Below, one piece after another: positions 15,311 through 24,937 of a DNA stretch of 64,000 nt. The position numbers were made by a program, and so were the translations under genes. Position 1 is the first letter of the stretch, and the number at the start of each line of letters is the position of its first letter. The stretch is taken from assembly GCF_013393945.1 (NCBI RefSeq), contig NZ_CP040297.1, forward strand, positions 6,701,103 through 6,765,102, read 5' to 3'. The notes below the pieces were generated by a model. That model saw nothing but the letters and a program-made list of their open reading frames with translations. It was not told the DNA's origin and searched no databases. Source of the stretch: Nostoc sp. TCL26-01 (GTDB taxonomy: Bacteria > Cyanobacteriota > Cyanobacteriia > Cyanobacteriales > Nostocaceae).

Positions 15311-16258
15311 CTATTGACCACTCAAAGCTACTGCACCCCACAACGGCGCATCATCACCCAATGCCGCCGGCACAATTTCTAAGCTAACTTCTGGCAAAGC
15401 GGTTTCTCTGGCAGTCTTTTGGACAACACTCCACCAGCTTGCACTTGCCTTAGTGACGCTACCACCTAAAATAAACCGTTGTGGATTAATTAAATTAGCT
15501 ACATTGCCAATGCCTACACCCAAAGCCCAAGCAGACTTTTGCAAAACTGCTTGAGCAATATCATCGCCTTGAGCTGCTGCTTCACTGACTAGTTTACCTG
15601 TAAGTGAATTGAGATCATCTGCCACCAAATTCTTCAGTATCGTCCCATGATGCAGTTTTGCTCGGTTGGCTAAAATATCCCTAGCATTTTGTGCCATGTA
15701 AGGCCCTGATGCTAAACGTTCCACACATCCCTGCTTACCACATAAGCATAAAGGGCCGGAAGGGTCTACAACCATGTGTCCAATTTCTCCAGCCATCCCA
15801 GATGCACCCCGCCAGGGTTTACCGTTGAGTACCCAACCACCACCCACACCAGTACTGATGGTAATGTAAAACAGGCTATCGTATCCTTGACCAGCACCAA
15901 AGCGATATTCCCCCAACGCCGCCACATTAGCATCGTTATCTACAGTCGTGGGTACACCAAACTCGGCTGTAAGTAAATCTTGCAAAGGGATGTTTTCCCA
16001 CCCAGGAACGTGATGAGAAAGTTTGACTGTGCCAGTTGTTGCGTCTACTGGCCCGCCAAAGCTAACACCAATAGCTGATGGGGTTGTTCCTTGGAGCAGA
16101 GAATGAATGAGCGATCGCATAATTTCCAAGTCTGTGCTAGCATCTGCATTCATTGGAGAAAGACAACGTTCGTAACGCCACCACTCTCTCTCACCAGGAT
16201 TTACCAAAGCTGCGGCTAACTTAGTTCCCCCAAAATCCAGAGCTAATATTGGTTTCAT
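15311..16258 (-). CDS. ROK-family sugar kinase (glucokinase-like)
   Basis: A 315-residue kinase of the ROK family. ATP-binding DFGGTKLAAALV lies at residues 7-18, sugar-binding GEIGHMVVDPSG near residue 150, and the zinc site CLCGKQGCVERLASG follows directly, all diagnostic. It probably phosphorylates glucose or N-acetyl-hexosamine in the cytoplasm. I start it at the ATG at 16258 (MKPILALDFGG); an upstream in-frame ATG at 16321 would add 21 residues that precede the usual family start and is less likely. Converges on the Fur-family gene. Confidence 0.88.
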   Translation of the reverse strand: MKPILALDFGGTKLAAALVNPGEREWWRYERCLSPMNADASTDLEIMRSLIHSLLQGTTPSAIGVSFGGPVDATTGTVKLSHHVPGWENIPLQDLLTAEFGVPTTVDNDANVAALGEYRFGAGQGYDSLFYITISTGVGGGWVLNGKPWRGASGMAGEIGHMVVDPSGPLCLCGKQGCVERLASGPYMAQNARDILANRAKLHHGTILKNLVADDLNSLTGKLVSEAAAQGDDIAQAVLQKSAWALGVGIGNVANLINPQRFILGGSVTKASASWWSVVQKTARETALPEVSLEIVPAALGDDAPLWGAVALSGQ

Positions 16259-16321
16259 CAGCTTAATAACATATTTTTTCTGTAGGGTGTGTAACGCTGC
16301 CAGAATATTTGAACCTAGCAA

Positions 16322-16735
16322 TGAAACTTATAGCGTCACATACCAACCACTAATTGTGACACTTGCGTAAGTTCTGTTTTGTAAAAATTATATAAAGTAT
16401 TTATTTAACTCAGTAATCATTCTTTTCATCCAAACTACCTGAGTTAACCATAACTTCAGCTATCCACGCAAAATTACGAGAAAGGCTCTTGGTGTTTACA
16501 ACTATTTCAAGAAACTAAGCTCTCAAAATCAGTGTTTATCTAGTTGCAAAAAAAACACAAAATTATCTATTATGTACTTACTTGAGTAAATTCAATTGCT
16601 AGCAAGTAACATAAAGTTGATTCAAGTTCATCAGGCTTGTAAATTATGACAAACACGATTTCATGAGATTTTTTATCTCTACTTCTGACTGACATTTAAT
16701 CTCTACATCACCCTCTAAACTTCAGCAAATATCTG
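16322..16735. other. AT-rich intergenic region
   Basis: No gene, tandem repeat or convincing hairpin seen; it separates the ROK kinase from the divergent unknown-protein cluster and should hold promoters for both. Confidence 0.5.
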
Positions 16736-17394
16736 ATGCGTTATTCACGAGTGGCGGTTTTAGCTATAGTTTTAATCATTTTCGGGATAATAGTATTAAA
16801 CCATTCACCAATCAGTGTGATGGCGCATGAAAAAGTGGAAGTTAACAGGATAACTAATATGACATCTGGCGAATCCAACAACCCCAAGACTATTGAAGTA
16901 GATGGAATTCAATTTGAAACTTTAGTTCCTGAGCGAATGTACCGTCTACCCAAATATGGAGAAGAGACTGATATTCAATTTGGTGTTCGGATTACTAATC
17001 AAACATCAACTCCTTATCGCTTTGAATTGCCTATGTTTGTGCCAGAAATATTAAATCCACATGGAAAACCTAAGCAAATGAGTTTTTCTCAAAATTCAAC
17101 CAGAAAGGTAGAAGAAGCAGACATTCCGTTAATTGTGCCTGGAGAGAGTCTGGAATTTTTGAAGGATGCAAAATTTAGCTGGTGCAGCAGAGATTGCGTT
17201 GAACTTAAAGGCTTTGTATCATATGGAGCAATTTGGTGGTTTTATAACTTCAAGCCTGGCAAATACCAAATTCGGCTTACCTACAAGAATGTTCTAAAGA
17301 AAAAAAAATGCTTCTTTTAAGAGGACAATATGAAATCGACGAATTTTGGACAGGTACAATTGCTACACCTTTTATAAGATTACGTCTCAGATAA
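16736..17394 (+). pseudogene. Unknown exported protein, frameshifted at an A9 run
   Basis: The open frame gives 194 residues (16736-17320): an N-terminal membrane/signal segment (VAVLAIVLIIFGIIVLNH), then a domain shared with the protein at 17795 (VEVDG-x-FET, FGVRITNQTSTPYRF, VPGESLEF). It ends abruptly in KKKKCFF at nine A (17300-17308). If one A is added, the frame runs on to 17394 as LRGQYEIDEFWTGTIATPF, which aligns with LQNLWTGKVLTPL at the end of the paralogue. So the intact product would be about 219 residues. The cause may be a real mutation, polymerase slippage on the A run during transcription, or a sequencing error. Function unknown. Confidence 0.6.
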
Positions 17395-17499
17395 ACAGAA
17401 CATTTCTTTGAGTAAAGCAGAAGTACATTTATTTGCCTAGCTAACTTCAAATAATCTGCTCTTTAACTATCACACAACTATTAGACAGAAAAACACAAT

Positions 17500-17712
17500 A
17501 TGAAAATTAAAGAATCATTAGCAATTCTTATAGTATTTCCATTTCCTTTTTTTCTGACATCACATCCTGCTATTGCTGTTAACTTAGTTTATACAAAATT
17601 TCCTCTTTCTTCCAGTTATGAGCCTGTAGCTTTTTATAAGACAACTGTAGATAACTATGGACTACTCACAAGAGACTATTTTAGAAAAATTATTCCTCCA
17701 AAAATTCAATAA
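17500..17712 (+). CDS. Small exported protein of unknown function
   Basis: 70 residues with a well-formed signal peptide (LAILIVFPFPFFLTSHPAIA, cleavage after about residue 26) and a mature part of only about 44 residues (VNLVYTKFPLSSSYEPVAFYKTT). I do not recognise it. It lies between two paralogous genes; it may be a genuine small secreted protein or a truncated one. Confidence 0.45.
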   Translation: MKIKESLAILIVFPFPFFLTSHPAIAVNLVYTKFPLSSSYEPVAFYKTTVDNYGLLTRDYFRKIIPPKIQ

Positions 17713-17794
17713 ACACTGATTTTTAATAATCCAGTAAATCCAGGGTTATCAGTATAGTTAAAATCAGCATATATTCAGTTTAAGGGTAATCAAA

Positions 17795-18388
17795 ATGACA
17801 TCTTTTAAATCAAATGAGAGTAATACCGTTGAAGTGGATAATGTCAAGTTTGAAACTGTTGTATCAGAAAGGGTATTAACCATCCCAGAAGCCAAGCATG
17901 GTGTTTATACTCCTGTACAGCTTGGTATTTGTATTACCAATAACACGCAAACACCCTTTTATTTTTCATCCTCTTTTTACTCTTTGTTTCCAGAACTCAT
18001 AGCACCAGATGGTCAAGTAATGCAGACAGGTATCAGTTGCGAGAGACTAAACAAACCGCTTGAATCTGACTATGTGTTAGTAGTACCTGGAGAATCAGTA
18101 ACTTTTTCTCGTGATGCCTTTCTTTGTTGGATACAGAACCGTAAGAAAAAGCGTGAGCGAAATTTGACCTTGAATATTCCTTCTCTATATCAAGACATTT
18201 ATGCTTTTTGCCCATTGTATCCAGGTACATATAAATTGCGTTTCCAGTATCGTGAATTTCGGGAATCTATTGAGGAACTTTCGCTGTGGATTGAACCAAC
18301 AATATTACAAACAATCTTACAAAATCTTTGGACAGGAAAAGTACTAACTCCACTTGTGGTTCTTCAACTAGTTCAAGGAACAAATTGA
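17795..18388 (+). CDS. Unknown protein, paralogue of 16736
   Basis: A 197-residue protein alignable along its length with the frameshifted gene upstream: VEVDNVKFETVVSERVLTIP against IEVDGIQFETLVPERMYRLP, and ICITNNTQTPFYFSS against VRITNQTSTPYRFEL. It begins at MTSFKSNESN, which aligns with the internal MTSGESNN of the paralogue, so it lacks the membrane/signal segment and should be cytoplasmic unless the true start was lost. The pattern suggests a beta-sandwich domain; no known family assigned. The pair probably arose by tandem duplication. Confidence 0.6.
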   Translation: MTSFKSNESNTVEVDNVKFETVVSERVLTIPEAKHGVYTPVQLGICITNNTQTPFYFSSSFYSLFPELIAPDGQVMQTGISCERLNKPLESDYVLVVPGESVTFSRDAFLCWIQNRKKKRERNLTLNIPSLYQDIYAFCPLYPGTYKLRFQYREFRESIEELSLWIEPTILQTILQNLWTGKVLTPLVVLQLVQGTN

Positions 18389-18434
18389 TGACTAGTGTGA
18401 TTTTCAATAAACCTAATATTTCAGTCATTTAAAA

Positions 18435-19646
18435 ATGCGTAAACAACAATATCTTCTGTGTTTTTTAGCAACAAATCTGCTGGTAACACTAACAAATCAG
18501 TTAGCTATGGGCTTTACTCTTAAGTATGGAAAGGGTGCAATCAATTATTACAATCCTACAGTCCCATACGTTATAGATGCTAACACTAGAGGTACAACTT
18601 TTTTATCGCCCAGATATGTTGCTAGTATTAAATTAGGTGGGACAAATGACTTTCTGAAGATGTTAAATAATGATGTTAGGTGGCAAGGCTGGAATTTCAT
18701 ATCTTCCGATAAGAATTTATATGGTAATTTTGAAATTTTTAACTACTATGCTTGTAGTGTTCAAACTCTTTGTGCAAAAGAAGAACCCAATCCGAACAAT
18801 CACATACGAGGTGGAGTAGGAACTTATATTGATATAAAGTATAATTCCCAAAAAACAGATCCAAAACCAGGACAAGGAAAAATCCATTGGATTCAGCGTG
18901 TAGTTAACAACCATAGCATTTATAACGAAAACCAGGTTCATACAGATGAAGGGACACATGGTCTCCGTTATGATGGGCTTGATGTTCCCATATGGATGAA
19001 TGTTAACCCTTACTATGACACTCTTGGCACTGCAAATGAATCTTCTTTTCGAGATAAATCTTATAGAAAAGATGCCAAAAACTCTCACTTTTGGGTTGGT
19101 GAACTTTATTTAGTTGAGGAAATAGCACCAAAAACAGTAAAAATTTACAACGGAATCAGATGGGGTTGGTTAAACAGAGTATATCGTCGTAAAAATCCTG
19201 TACCTTTTCCCATACCTATACCCGAAATACCTAAATTTGAGCCAATACCTATTCCCATTCCTAAAATTCCTGAACATCTAGTTTGTCACCCCGGTAGTGG
19301 CGGTGGTGGGTGTAATAGAACACAAACTGATGGGATATTTGATAACGACAGTATCGAAAATATCAATCAGGAAATTTCTTATGACAATATTGATCAGACC
19401 AACTGGACTGAAGACTTTGATTTTGATATCAATGACCCAGACTGGATTGAAGTACAAAACCCGTCATTTCTTGAACTTGAGAATTGGGATTGGACTTCTG
19501 ACGAAGAACCGATTCTTGATGAAAACCAACAAGAAGATAATTCTGAATCCCCTGTCTCTACCCCTGAAACAACATCTGCATTAGGACTATTAGCACTAGG
19601 CGCATGGGGAATAATAAAAGCGATGAAAATTCGCTTTGACAAATAA
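18435..19646 (+). CDS. PEP-CTERM-like surface protein
   Basis: 403 residues. The N-terminus has a signal peptide (YLLCFLATNLLVTLTNQLAMG) and the C-terminus STPETTSALGLLALGAWG followed by a hydrophobic stretch and basic end (KAMKIRFDK), which fits the PEP-CTERM sorting signal with TPE in place of PEP; exosortase would cleave it and anchor the protein in the exopolysaccharide layer. The middle holds a repeated Pro/Ile segment (IPIPEIPKFEPIPIPIPKIP near 260-280), a Gly-rich CHPGSGGGGC turn and an acidic Asp/Glu/Asn-rich tail. The next gene, an O-antigen-ligase-like polymerase, starts 2 bases after the stop. Confidence 0.65.
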   Translation: MRKQQYLLCFLATNLLVTLTNQLAMGFTLKYGKGAINYYNPTVPYVIDANTRGTTFLSPRYVASIKLGGTNDFLKMLNNDVRWQGWNFISSDKNLYGNFEIFNYYACSVQTLCAKEEPNPNNHIRGGVGTYIDIKYNSQKTDPKPGQGKIHWIQRVVNNHSIYNENQVHTDEGTHGLRYDGLDVPIWMNVNPYYDTLGTANESSFRDKSYRKDAKNSHFWVGELYLVEEIAPKTVKIYNGIRWGWLNRVYRRKNPVPFPIPIPEIPKFEPIPIPIPKIPEHLVCHPGSGGGGCNRTQTDGIFDNDSIENINQEISYDNIDQTNWTEDFDFDINDPDWIEVQNPSFLELENWDWTSDEEPILDENQQEDNSESPVSTPETTSALGLLALGAWGIIKAMKIRFDK

Positions 19647-19648
19647 CT

Positions 19649-20938
19649 GTGAACAGTCTTTACACCCTACTATTTTCCCTCAGCATTATACTCATCAACC
19701 CAATCGGGACAATGCGCGGGGAAATTTGGACTCAACCAAAAGTATTTACCATTAGTCTAATCTGCATACTCAACTTTTTAAATCTCTGGGAAGACAGGGA
19801 AAATCTTAAGCTGCCCCAAAGTTGGAAAATTAACAGATTGCTATGGGAAATATTTTTGGGAATTGGGTTAATTTCAACTCTCGCTAGTCCTTTCCCTTGG
19901 CGTTCCCTACTCGGTCAAGAACAGATGGGTGATGGCTGGCTTTACTGGCTGCTCATCGCCCTCTTTACTCTTAGTAATAACCTACTACTAAGACTACACC
20001 CAGAACTAGTCCGTTCTCAACTCCGAGGTTTAGTCATTGGTGGAGTCATCCTGGCAATCAGCATCTTCCCCCAAGCTATTAACTGGCGCATCGACTACAC
20101 CGCCACAAGCGGTCAACTGATCCAGAATAATATTTTAGCCAGTACCATCTTCCAAAATCAACAACCAATTGGTTTATACTCCCATCGCGGTCATGCGTCA
20201 TTTGTCCTCGCAGCAGTAGCAGTGATGACACTTATCGGTTGGCAATGGCAATGGATCAACACACGTCAGGCGGCTGCTGCTGGCATCTTAATTATCCCTG
20301 CTTTAGTGCTTACTCAAACCAGGGCGGGATTATTGGCCTTACTGGTAGCGACTATTTACCTATTAGGACGCAAGTATTATCAGCTTTTAATCCCTACAAC
20401 ACTAATATGTCTGCTGCTAATTGGCATCGCTACCAGTACTAGGCAGATCAATAATTTACCTGTGATTAAACAAATCACATCCGACCGGGTTTATCTGTGG
20501 GAAATGGCTAACTATAGAATTAGTCTGCGTCCTTTACTTGGATGGGGAATGAATGGTTTCGGCACTGCTTATTCCTCTGTGCAACCCGGCAGAAAAATAA
20601 CTAAAGTAATTCGCTTGGGTGATTTTAGTTTCAACTACCAAGACGAGAATGGACAAATCAAAACTGCACAACTACCCACAACTAAAGCGCATAATTTAAT
20701 CTTAGATACACTTATATCGATAGGATTCCTGGGGCTGGCATCCTACCTTACCCTGTTAGCATGGTGTCTGTGGCAGGTGATTCAATCCCCTTATTGTGGG
20801 ATAGAAGCAGTCTTCGTTGCCTATCTTGTCTTTACCTTCACTTGGTTTGAGTGCGCCCAATTTACACATCTAGCTTGGTGGTCGCTCAGTATATTTGGAA
20901 TATCTCGTGCCAATAATAAGAAAAACTTGCATTTATGA
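19649..20938 (+). CDS. O-antigen ligase / polymerase-like membrane protein
   Basis: 429 residues with about ten predicted membrane segments (for example TLLFSLSIILINPIGTM at the start, LLALLVATIYLL and ILDTLISIGFLGLASYLTLL). RSLLGQEQMGDGWLYWLL, the loop NYRISLRPLLGWGMNGFG and the TKAHNLILDTLISIG motif are typical of the WaaL/Wzy superfamily, where the His lies in the large periplasmic loop. These enzymes polymerise or transfer glycans on the outer face of the inner membrane. GTG start at 19649, only two bases after the PEP-CTERM-like gene, indicates translational coupling. Confidence 0.8.
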   Translation: MNSLYTLLFSLSIILINPIGTMRGEIWTQPKVFTISLICILNFLNLWEDRENLKLPQSWKINRLLWEIFLGIGLISTLASPFPWRSLLGQEQMGDGWLYWLLIALFTLSNNLLLRLHPELVRSQLRGLVIGGVILAISIFPQAINWRIDYTATSGQLIQNNILASTIFQNQQPIGLYSHRGHASFVLAAVAVMTLIGWQWQWINTRQAAAAGILIIPALVLTQTRAGLLALLVATIYLLGRKYYQLLIPTTLICLLLIGIATSTRQINNLPVIKQITSDRVYLWEMANYRISLRPLLGWGMNGFGTAYSSVQPGRKITKVIRLGDFSFNYQDENGQIKTAQLPTTKAHNLILDTLISIGFLGLASYLTLLAWCLWQVIQSPYCGIEAVFVAYLVFTFTWFECAQFTHLAWWSLSIFGISRANNKKNLHL

Positions 20939-21818
20939 TTTTCTTGGTTTAATCTTGAAATAGGTGTCTCAAAAATTATCTAACTTTTGACAGTGAAGAT
21001 AAATAAATAGGTATGGCAACCAATTTAGTTGTCTATGCTGCATCAATATTGCAAAAGTTAACATTAATTCTGTAACATAGACGCTTAAATCATAAGATAA
21101 GCATAATTTCAGCAAAAATTTTCCAATGAACTTTAAACTCACTCCAGATGAGATGTTACCTAACATCTTTTCTAGAATATTTGTCCTCTTTTTTTCGCAG
21201 CTTATTGAGAAAATTTTGCAATATAACTTAGCAAAGCAGAACTTATATCTTGCACCAAGCGACTGGAAGTCGCGGCTACACGGGCAAAACCCGCCTGCGC
21301 GGGTTTCAAACTCCTGATACGCCAAGGGCGAGCGTTTGTATAGCCGCGATTTTTAATCGCTAGGGCAGGTGCAAGATGTGAGCATACTACCCCTTGCCTC
21401 AGTTCTAGACTAATTTGGCGTAGAATTATTAAATATTGGTTAAAAGTTTTTGTTTAGAAATACTTTTATTTGCAGCGTTATATTATCAGCTTGTTTAATA
21501 ATAGTACAGATGTTTTAGTAATATGTGCGAATCATTTCATCAAAAATTATGTATTGTTGCTTCAAATATCTATCAGACAAACTTATTTTTCCCAGATTTC
21601 GACCGGATATCCTCAAGAAATTGTTGCTCTCTATTATGGAATTGTTCTCAATAGGGAAGACGTTAATTGCAAATAGTGTTATAAAGTGGCTACCTAAGTT
21701 AATCGAGTAGATGCAACTGATTACTTTTTAAGTTTGTGTAATGAGAAAATTGTCACTCAAAACACAATTGTCTTGTTCATCACATTTATTCATGAGAAAA
21801 GCAAATTAGTATAGAGAA
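20939..21818. other. Long intergenic region without a convincing gene
   Basis: 880 bases. Apart from the palindromic repeat at 21247-21377 I see only short frames with no signal, motif or ribosome binding site, and treat them as chance. Confidence 0.6.
21247..21377. repeat. 131-bp palindromic repeat element
   Basis: Bounded by ATCTTGCACC and GGTGCAAGAT (perfect 10-bp inverted ends), with internal paired segments GAAGTCGCGGCTA / TAGCCGCGATTT and AAACCCGC / GCGGGTTT. A related GACGCGATTTCTAATCGC end occurs at about 27161-27179. Typical dispersed repeat of Nostoc genomes. Confidence 0.75.
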
Positions 21819-22796
21819 ATGAGTAACTTTTTCTGTTCAGACTATACAAAACACGTAGGAGAAGATGTTATTGGTAGCGCTACTGATTACCAAACTTATA
21901 TTCTTGTAGAGTGTCCCCAACCGTGGATAGGAGATGTATTTAAATCTAAGTGGGTTCCTCATAATTTACAAATATTAGTTAATGAAATATCTCTAGCCAA
22001 ATTGCCGATCAGATTTCTATTAATTGCTAATGACACAACACATAAAGCAGACAGTACGACTCTACTGATTTATCAAAAACAAGAAGGATTAAGTCACGGA
22101 TATCGTCAGCATGAGTTTAAGCTGTCACACATCGAACAGGTAGCAGCAGTCGTCAAAAAATGGTTGTGGGGTCAAAGACCAGAATCAGAGATAGCAACAA
22201 ACATCACACGAGATATTTTAGTTTGTACCCACGGTAGTTACGACAAGTGCTGTGCCAGATATGGTAATCCTTTTTATTTCCATGCTAATACAGCGATCGC
22301 CAACATGAACCTAGAGAATATCCGCATTTGGAAATCTAGTCATTTTGGCGGACACCGATTTGCACCCACAGCAATAGACTTACCAGAAGGACGATATTAC
22401 GGACGTTTAGAACAGGATTCATTCTTATCAATTTTACAGAAAACAGGAGATATTCAGGCATTAAAGCAAGTTTATCGAGGTTGGGGAATTTTGCCAGCAC
22501 CATTGCAAGTTTTAGAACGAGATTTAATGCTGAGTCATGGATGGAGTTGGTTTAACTATCGAGTTGCCGGGAAGATTCTAGAACAAAGTTTAGACAATAA
22601 CACAATATTAGGAGAGTTAACTTTTGCACCGAGTACTGATTCTCTCTATACATATCAAGCTAAGTTGATTAAAGATATTACTAAGACTATTAATATCAAG
22701 AGTTCTTGCAATGCAAATCAAACCTCAGTTTCGGTAAAATATGCTGTTTCTAATTTGTGGTTGGTGACAAATAATGTCTTGACTATGAGTAAGTAA
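21819..22796 (+). CDS. Sucrase/ferredoxin-like protein
   Basis: 325 residues. The central part ILVCTHGSYDKCCARYGNPFYF and the downstream IWKSSHFGGHRFAPTAIDLPEGRYYG match the sucrase/ferredoxin-like family, a thioredoxin-fold [2Fe-2S] protein in which the CTHG-x6-C and SHFGGHRFA motifs supply cluster ligands (Cys and His). The family occurs in cyanobacteria, plants and fungi with poorly defined redox roles, despite the name; no sucrase chemistry is implied. It stands alone with a divergent distance from neighbours. Confidence 0.85.
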   Translation: MSNFFCSDYTKHVGEDVIGSATDYQTYILVECPQPWIGDVFKSKWVPHNLQILVNEISLAKLPIRFLLIANDTTHKADSTTLLIYQKQEGLSHGYRQHEFKLSHIEQVAAVVKKWLWGQRPESEIATNITRDILVCTHGSYDKCCARYGNPFYFHANTAIANMNLENIRIWKSSHFGGHRFAPTAIDLPEGRYYGRLEQDSFLSILQKTGDIQALKQVYRGWGILPAPLQVLERDLMLSHGWSWFNYRVAGKILEQSLDNNTILGELTFAPSTDSLYTYQAKLIKDITKTINIKSSCNANQTSVSVKYAVSNLWLVTNNVLTMSK

Positions 22797-23003
22797 GTTG
22801 GTGTAAATAATTATCTTTGGGATAGAAGTAGTGGCGTGGCAAGCCTAAAATGTTGGATTAGGTGTAGTTTTGGTTAAGCGCAGCGCAACCCAACATGGAT
22901 CTCAAAAACCTAGTATGGATATGATGTTGGGTTTCCCAAAGCCTCAACCCAACCTACAAATTTATTGCTACCTTAATATTTACTATTCCCTATTTCCTAT
23001 TCC

Positions 23004-24005
23004 CTATTTCTTGAGTTGAAAAGGGGTATATTTACCGCCTAAAGCCTCTACAATACTGCGGGTATTGGCTGTCATCATTTTGATATAGGAATCGCCATTA
23101 CTCCCCTTTGTACCAATTGAATCAGAATAAAGTTGCTGTGGCGCTAGTTGCACACCTGCTTCTTGGGCAACGGTTTTGATTAATGCTGGGTTAATTGTGG
23201 TTTCGGCAAAAATTGCGGGTACGCCTGTTTTTTTGATTGATTCTACTAGCTGCTGTACTTTTTGGGCGCTTGGTTGTTCTTCGGTACTAATGCCGATTAA
23301 GGTTCCTGCGATCGCTAATCCGTAAGCTCGTCCATAATATTGAAAAGCATCGTGGGTTGTCACTAGTCGCCGTTTTTCTGGGGGAATGGTTCGGATTTGT
23401 TGATTAATCCAACTATGTAACTGTTGTAATTCAGCCGTAAGTTGTGCTGCTCTTTGAGTATATTTTTCTCTATCTTTAGGGGATAATTCAATTAATCCAT
23501 CTCGAATTGCCTGCACCATTGCAGCCACATTTTCTGCATTTCCCCAAACATGAGGATCAGGGACAATTTCACCTTTACCTTTATCTAGCTGTAACGGTTT
23601 GACGACTTCCCCCACAGCTAACTTTCTAGCTTTGCTACCAGCTGCATTCATTAATTTAATGATTCCTGGTTCTAGGTTATAGCCGTTGTATAAAATCAAG
23701 TCGGCTGTTTCTAAAAATCTGCTGTCGGCTGGTACTGGTTCGTAAACATGAGGATCAGCACCCGGTTTGAGAATTCCTGTTAGTTGTATTTCTTCCCCTC
23801 CTACCTTTTGTGTCAAGTCAGCAATGATGGTACTGGTGGCAACTACTTGCGGTTTCTCATCTGCGCCTTTTGTAGTACGGGTAGAGTTAACTTGAGTGCA
23901 GCCATCTAGCAAAAGTCCCAAAAGTACTGGTAATAGTACTTGCCAGGAATATCTAGCTTTTGAGCGAGTGATTCTAGTCATCAAAATTGTTATGGTAATT
24001 CTCAT
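23004..24005 (-). CDS. mntC: Manganese ABC transporter, substrate-binding lipoprotein
   Basis: 333 residues of the cluster A-I metal-binding family. The N-terminus carries a lipoprotein signal (LLPVLLGLLLDGC). Four metal ligands are visible: His in DPHVYEP (about residue 85), His in DPHVWGN (about 150), Glu in IFAETTIN (about 275) and Asp in YSDSIG (about 300). The His-His-Glu-Asp set without a His-rich loop is that of Mn binders such as MntC/PsaA, not ZnuA. Translation may start at 24005 or at the in-frame ATG at 23981, which gives a more conventional signal. Divergent from the ATPase and permease genes, unlike the single-direction mntCAB of Synechocystis. Confidence 0.88.
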   Translation of the reverse strand: MRITITILMTRITRSKARYSWQVLLPVLLGLLLDGCTQVNSTRTTKGADEKPQVVATSTIIADLTQKVGGEEIQLTGILKPGADPHVYEPVPADSRFLETADLILYNGYNLEPGIIKLMNAAGSKARKLAVGEVVKPLQLDKGKGEIVPDPHVWGNAENVAAMVQAIRDGLIELSPKDREKYTQRAAQLTAELQQLHSWINQQIRTIPPEKRRLVTTHDAFQYYGRAYGLAIAGTLIGISTEEQPSAQKVQQLVESIKKTGVPAIFAETTINPALIKTVAQEAGVQLAPQQLYSDSIGTKGSNGDSYIKMMTANTRSIVEALGGKYTPFQLKK

Positions 24006-24086
24006 ATTTCTCTCATTTTTTAAGGTACAGTATTTTCATAATCTTTTCATTTTTGACGTGGCGGAAATGACACTATGAGAATTACC
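23994..24086. promoter_or_regulatory. Divergent mnt promoter region framed by a 12-bp inverted repeat
   Basis: GGTAATTCTCAT (23994-24005) and ATGAGAATTACC (24075-24086) are perfect inverted copies, each including the ATG of one of the two divergent genes, so both proteins begin MRIT. The 69 bases between must hold both promoters. A shared operator is one reading; duplication of a start region is another. Confidence 0.45.
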
Positions 24087-24848
24087 AGCGTGAAATCAGT
24101 TAATACCCTGACACCGACAGCAGCTATTAATATTGCCCATTTAGGGGTACATTACCGTACACAAGCAGCTTTAACGGATGTTAACTGTATTGTCAAACCG
24201 GGAAGGCTGACGGGGATTTTTGGCCCTAACGGTGCTGGTAAAAGTACTCTGATGAAAGCCATGTTAGGTTTAGTGCCAGTGAGTAGTGGTAGAGTCCTTT
24301 ACCAAGGCAAACCCTTAATGCAGCAGTTAGATCAGGTTGCCTATGTTCCCCAACGTAGCCAAATTGACTGGACTTATCCGGCGACGGTTTGGGATGTGGT
24401 GATGATGGGGAGGGTAAAGAAAACAGGCTGGTTGCGGAGTTTTTCGGCTGTGAGTCGTCAGGTAGCTAAAAATGCTCTAGAACGGGTGGGAATGATGGCA
24501 TATAGCGATCGCCCTATAGGACAATTGTCAGGGGGGCAGCAACAACGAGTATTTTTAGCTAGGGCTTTGGCACAGCAAGCAAATATTTTCTGTTTTGATG
24601 AACCTTTTGTGGGTATTGATCAAAAGACTCAATCAGTCATTTTTGATGTGTTTCATGAGTTGGTAGCTGAACAAAAAATTGTGTTGGTGGTTAACCATGA
24701 TTTGGGTGAATCTATTAGTCATTTTGATGATTTAATTCTCTTAAATTGCGAATTAATTGCTACTGGTTCTCGGCAACAGGTGTTGACGGAAATGAATCTT
24801 CATCGGGCTTATGGTGGGAAGGTGATGTATTTTTCTGATGCGGCTTAA
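24075..24848 (+). CDS. mntA: Manganese ABC transporter, ATP-binding protein
   Basis: 257-residue nucleotide-binding subunit: Walker A GPNGAGKST near residue 51, Q-loop YVPQRSQIDW, signature QLSGGQQQRVFLARAL near 150, Walker B IFCFDEPFVGID and H-loop VVNHDL. YVPQR-x3-DWxFP-like sequence (IDWTYPATVWDVV) is characteristic of Mn/Zn/Fe cluster transporters. It powers uptake through the permease encoded 89 bases downstream and the divergent binding protein. Confidence 0.92.
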   Translation: MRITSVKSVNTLTPTAAINIAHLGVHYRTQAALTDVNCIVKPGRLTGIFGPNGAGKSTLMKAMLGLVPVSSGRVLYQGKPLMQQLDQVAYVPQRSQIDWTYPATVWDVVMMGRVKKTGWLRSFSAVSRQVAKNALERVGMMAYSDRPIGQLSGGQQQRVFLARALAQQANIFCFDEPFVGIDQKTQSVIFDVFHELVAEQKIVLVVNHDLGESISHFDDLILLNCELIATGSRQQVLTEMNLHRAYGGKVMYFSDAA

Positions 24849-24937
24849 GGGGATGTTTTTTTTAACGCAGAGGGACGCAGAGTGTTTATCAAGATGGTTG
24901 GCTGGGAATTGGGGGTTGTGGGGAGGGGAAGGGAGTT

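Noticed and set aside
21126..21710. Several short plus-strand frames in the 880-base spacer
   Set aside because: Overlapping frames, no Shine-Dalgarno, no recognisable domain, one of them running through a palindromic repeat.
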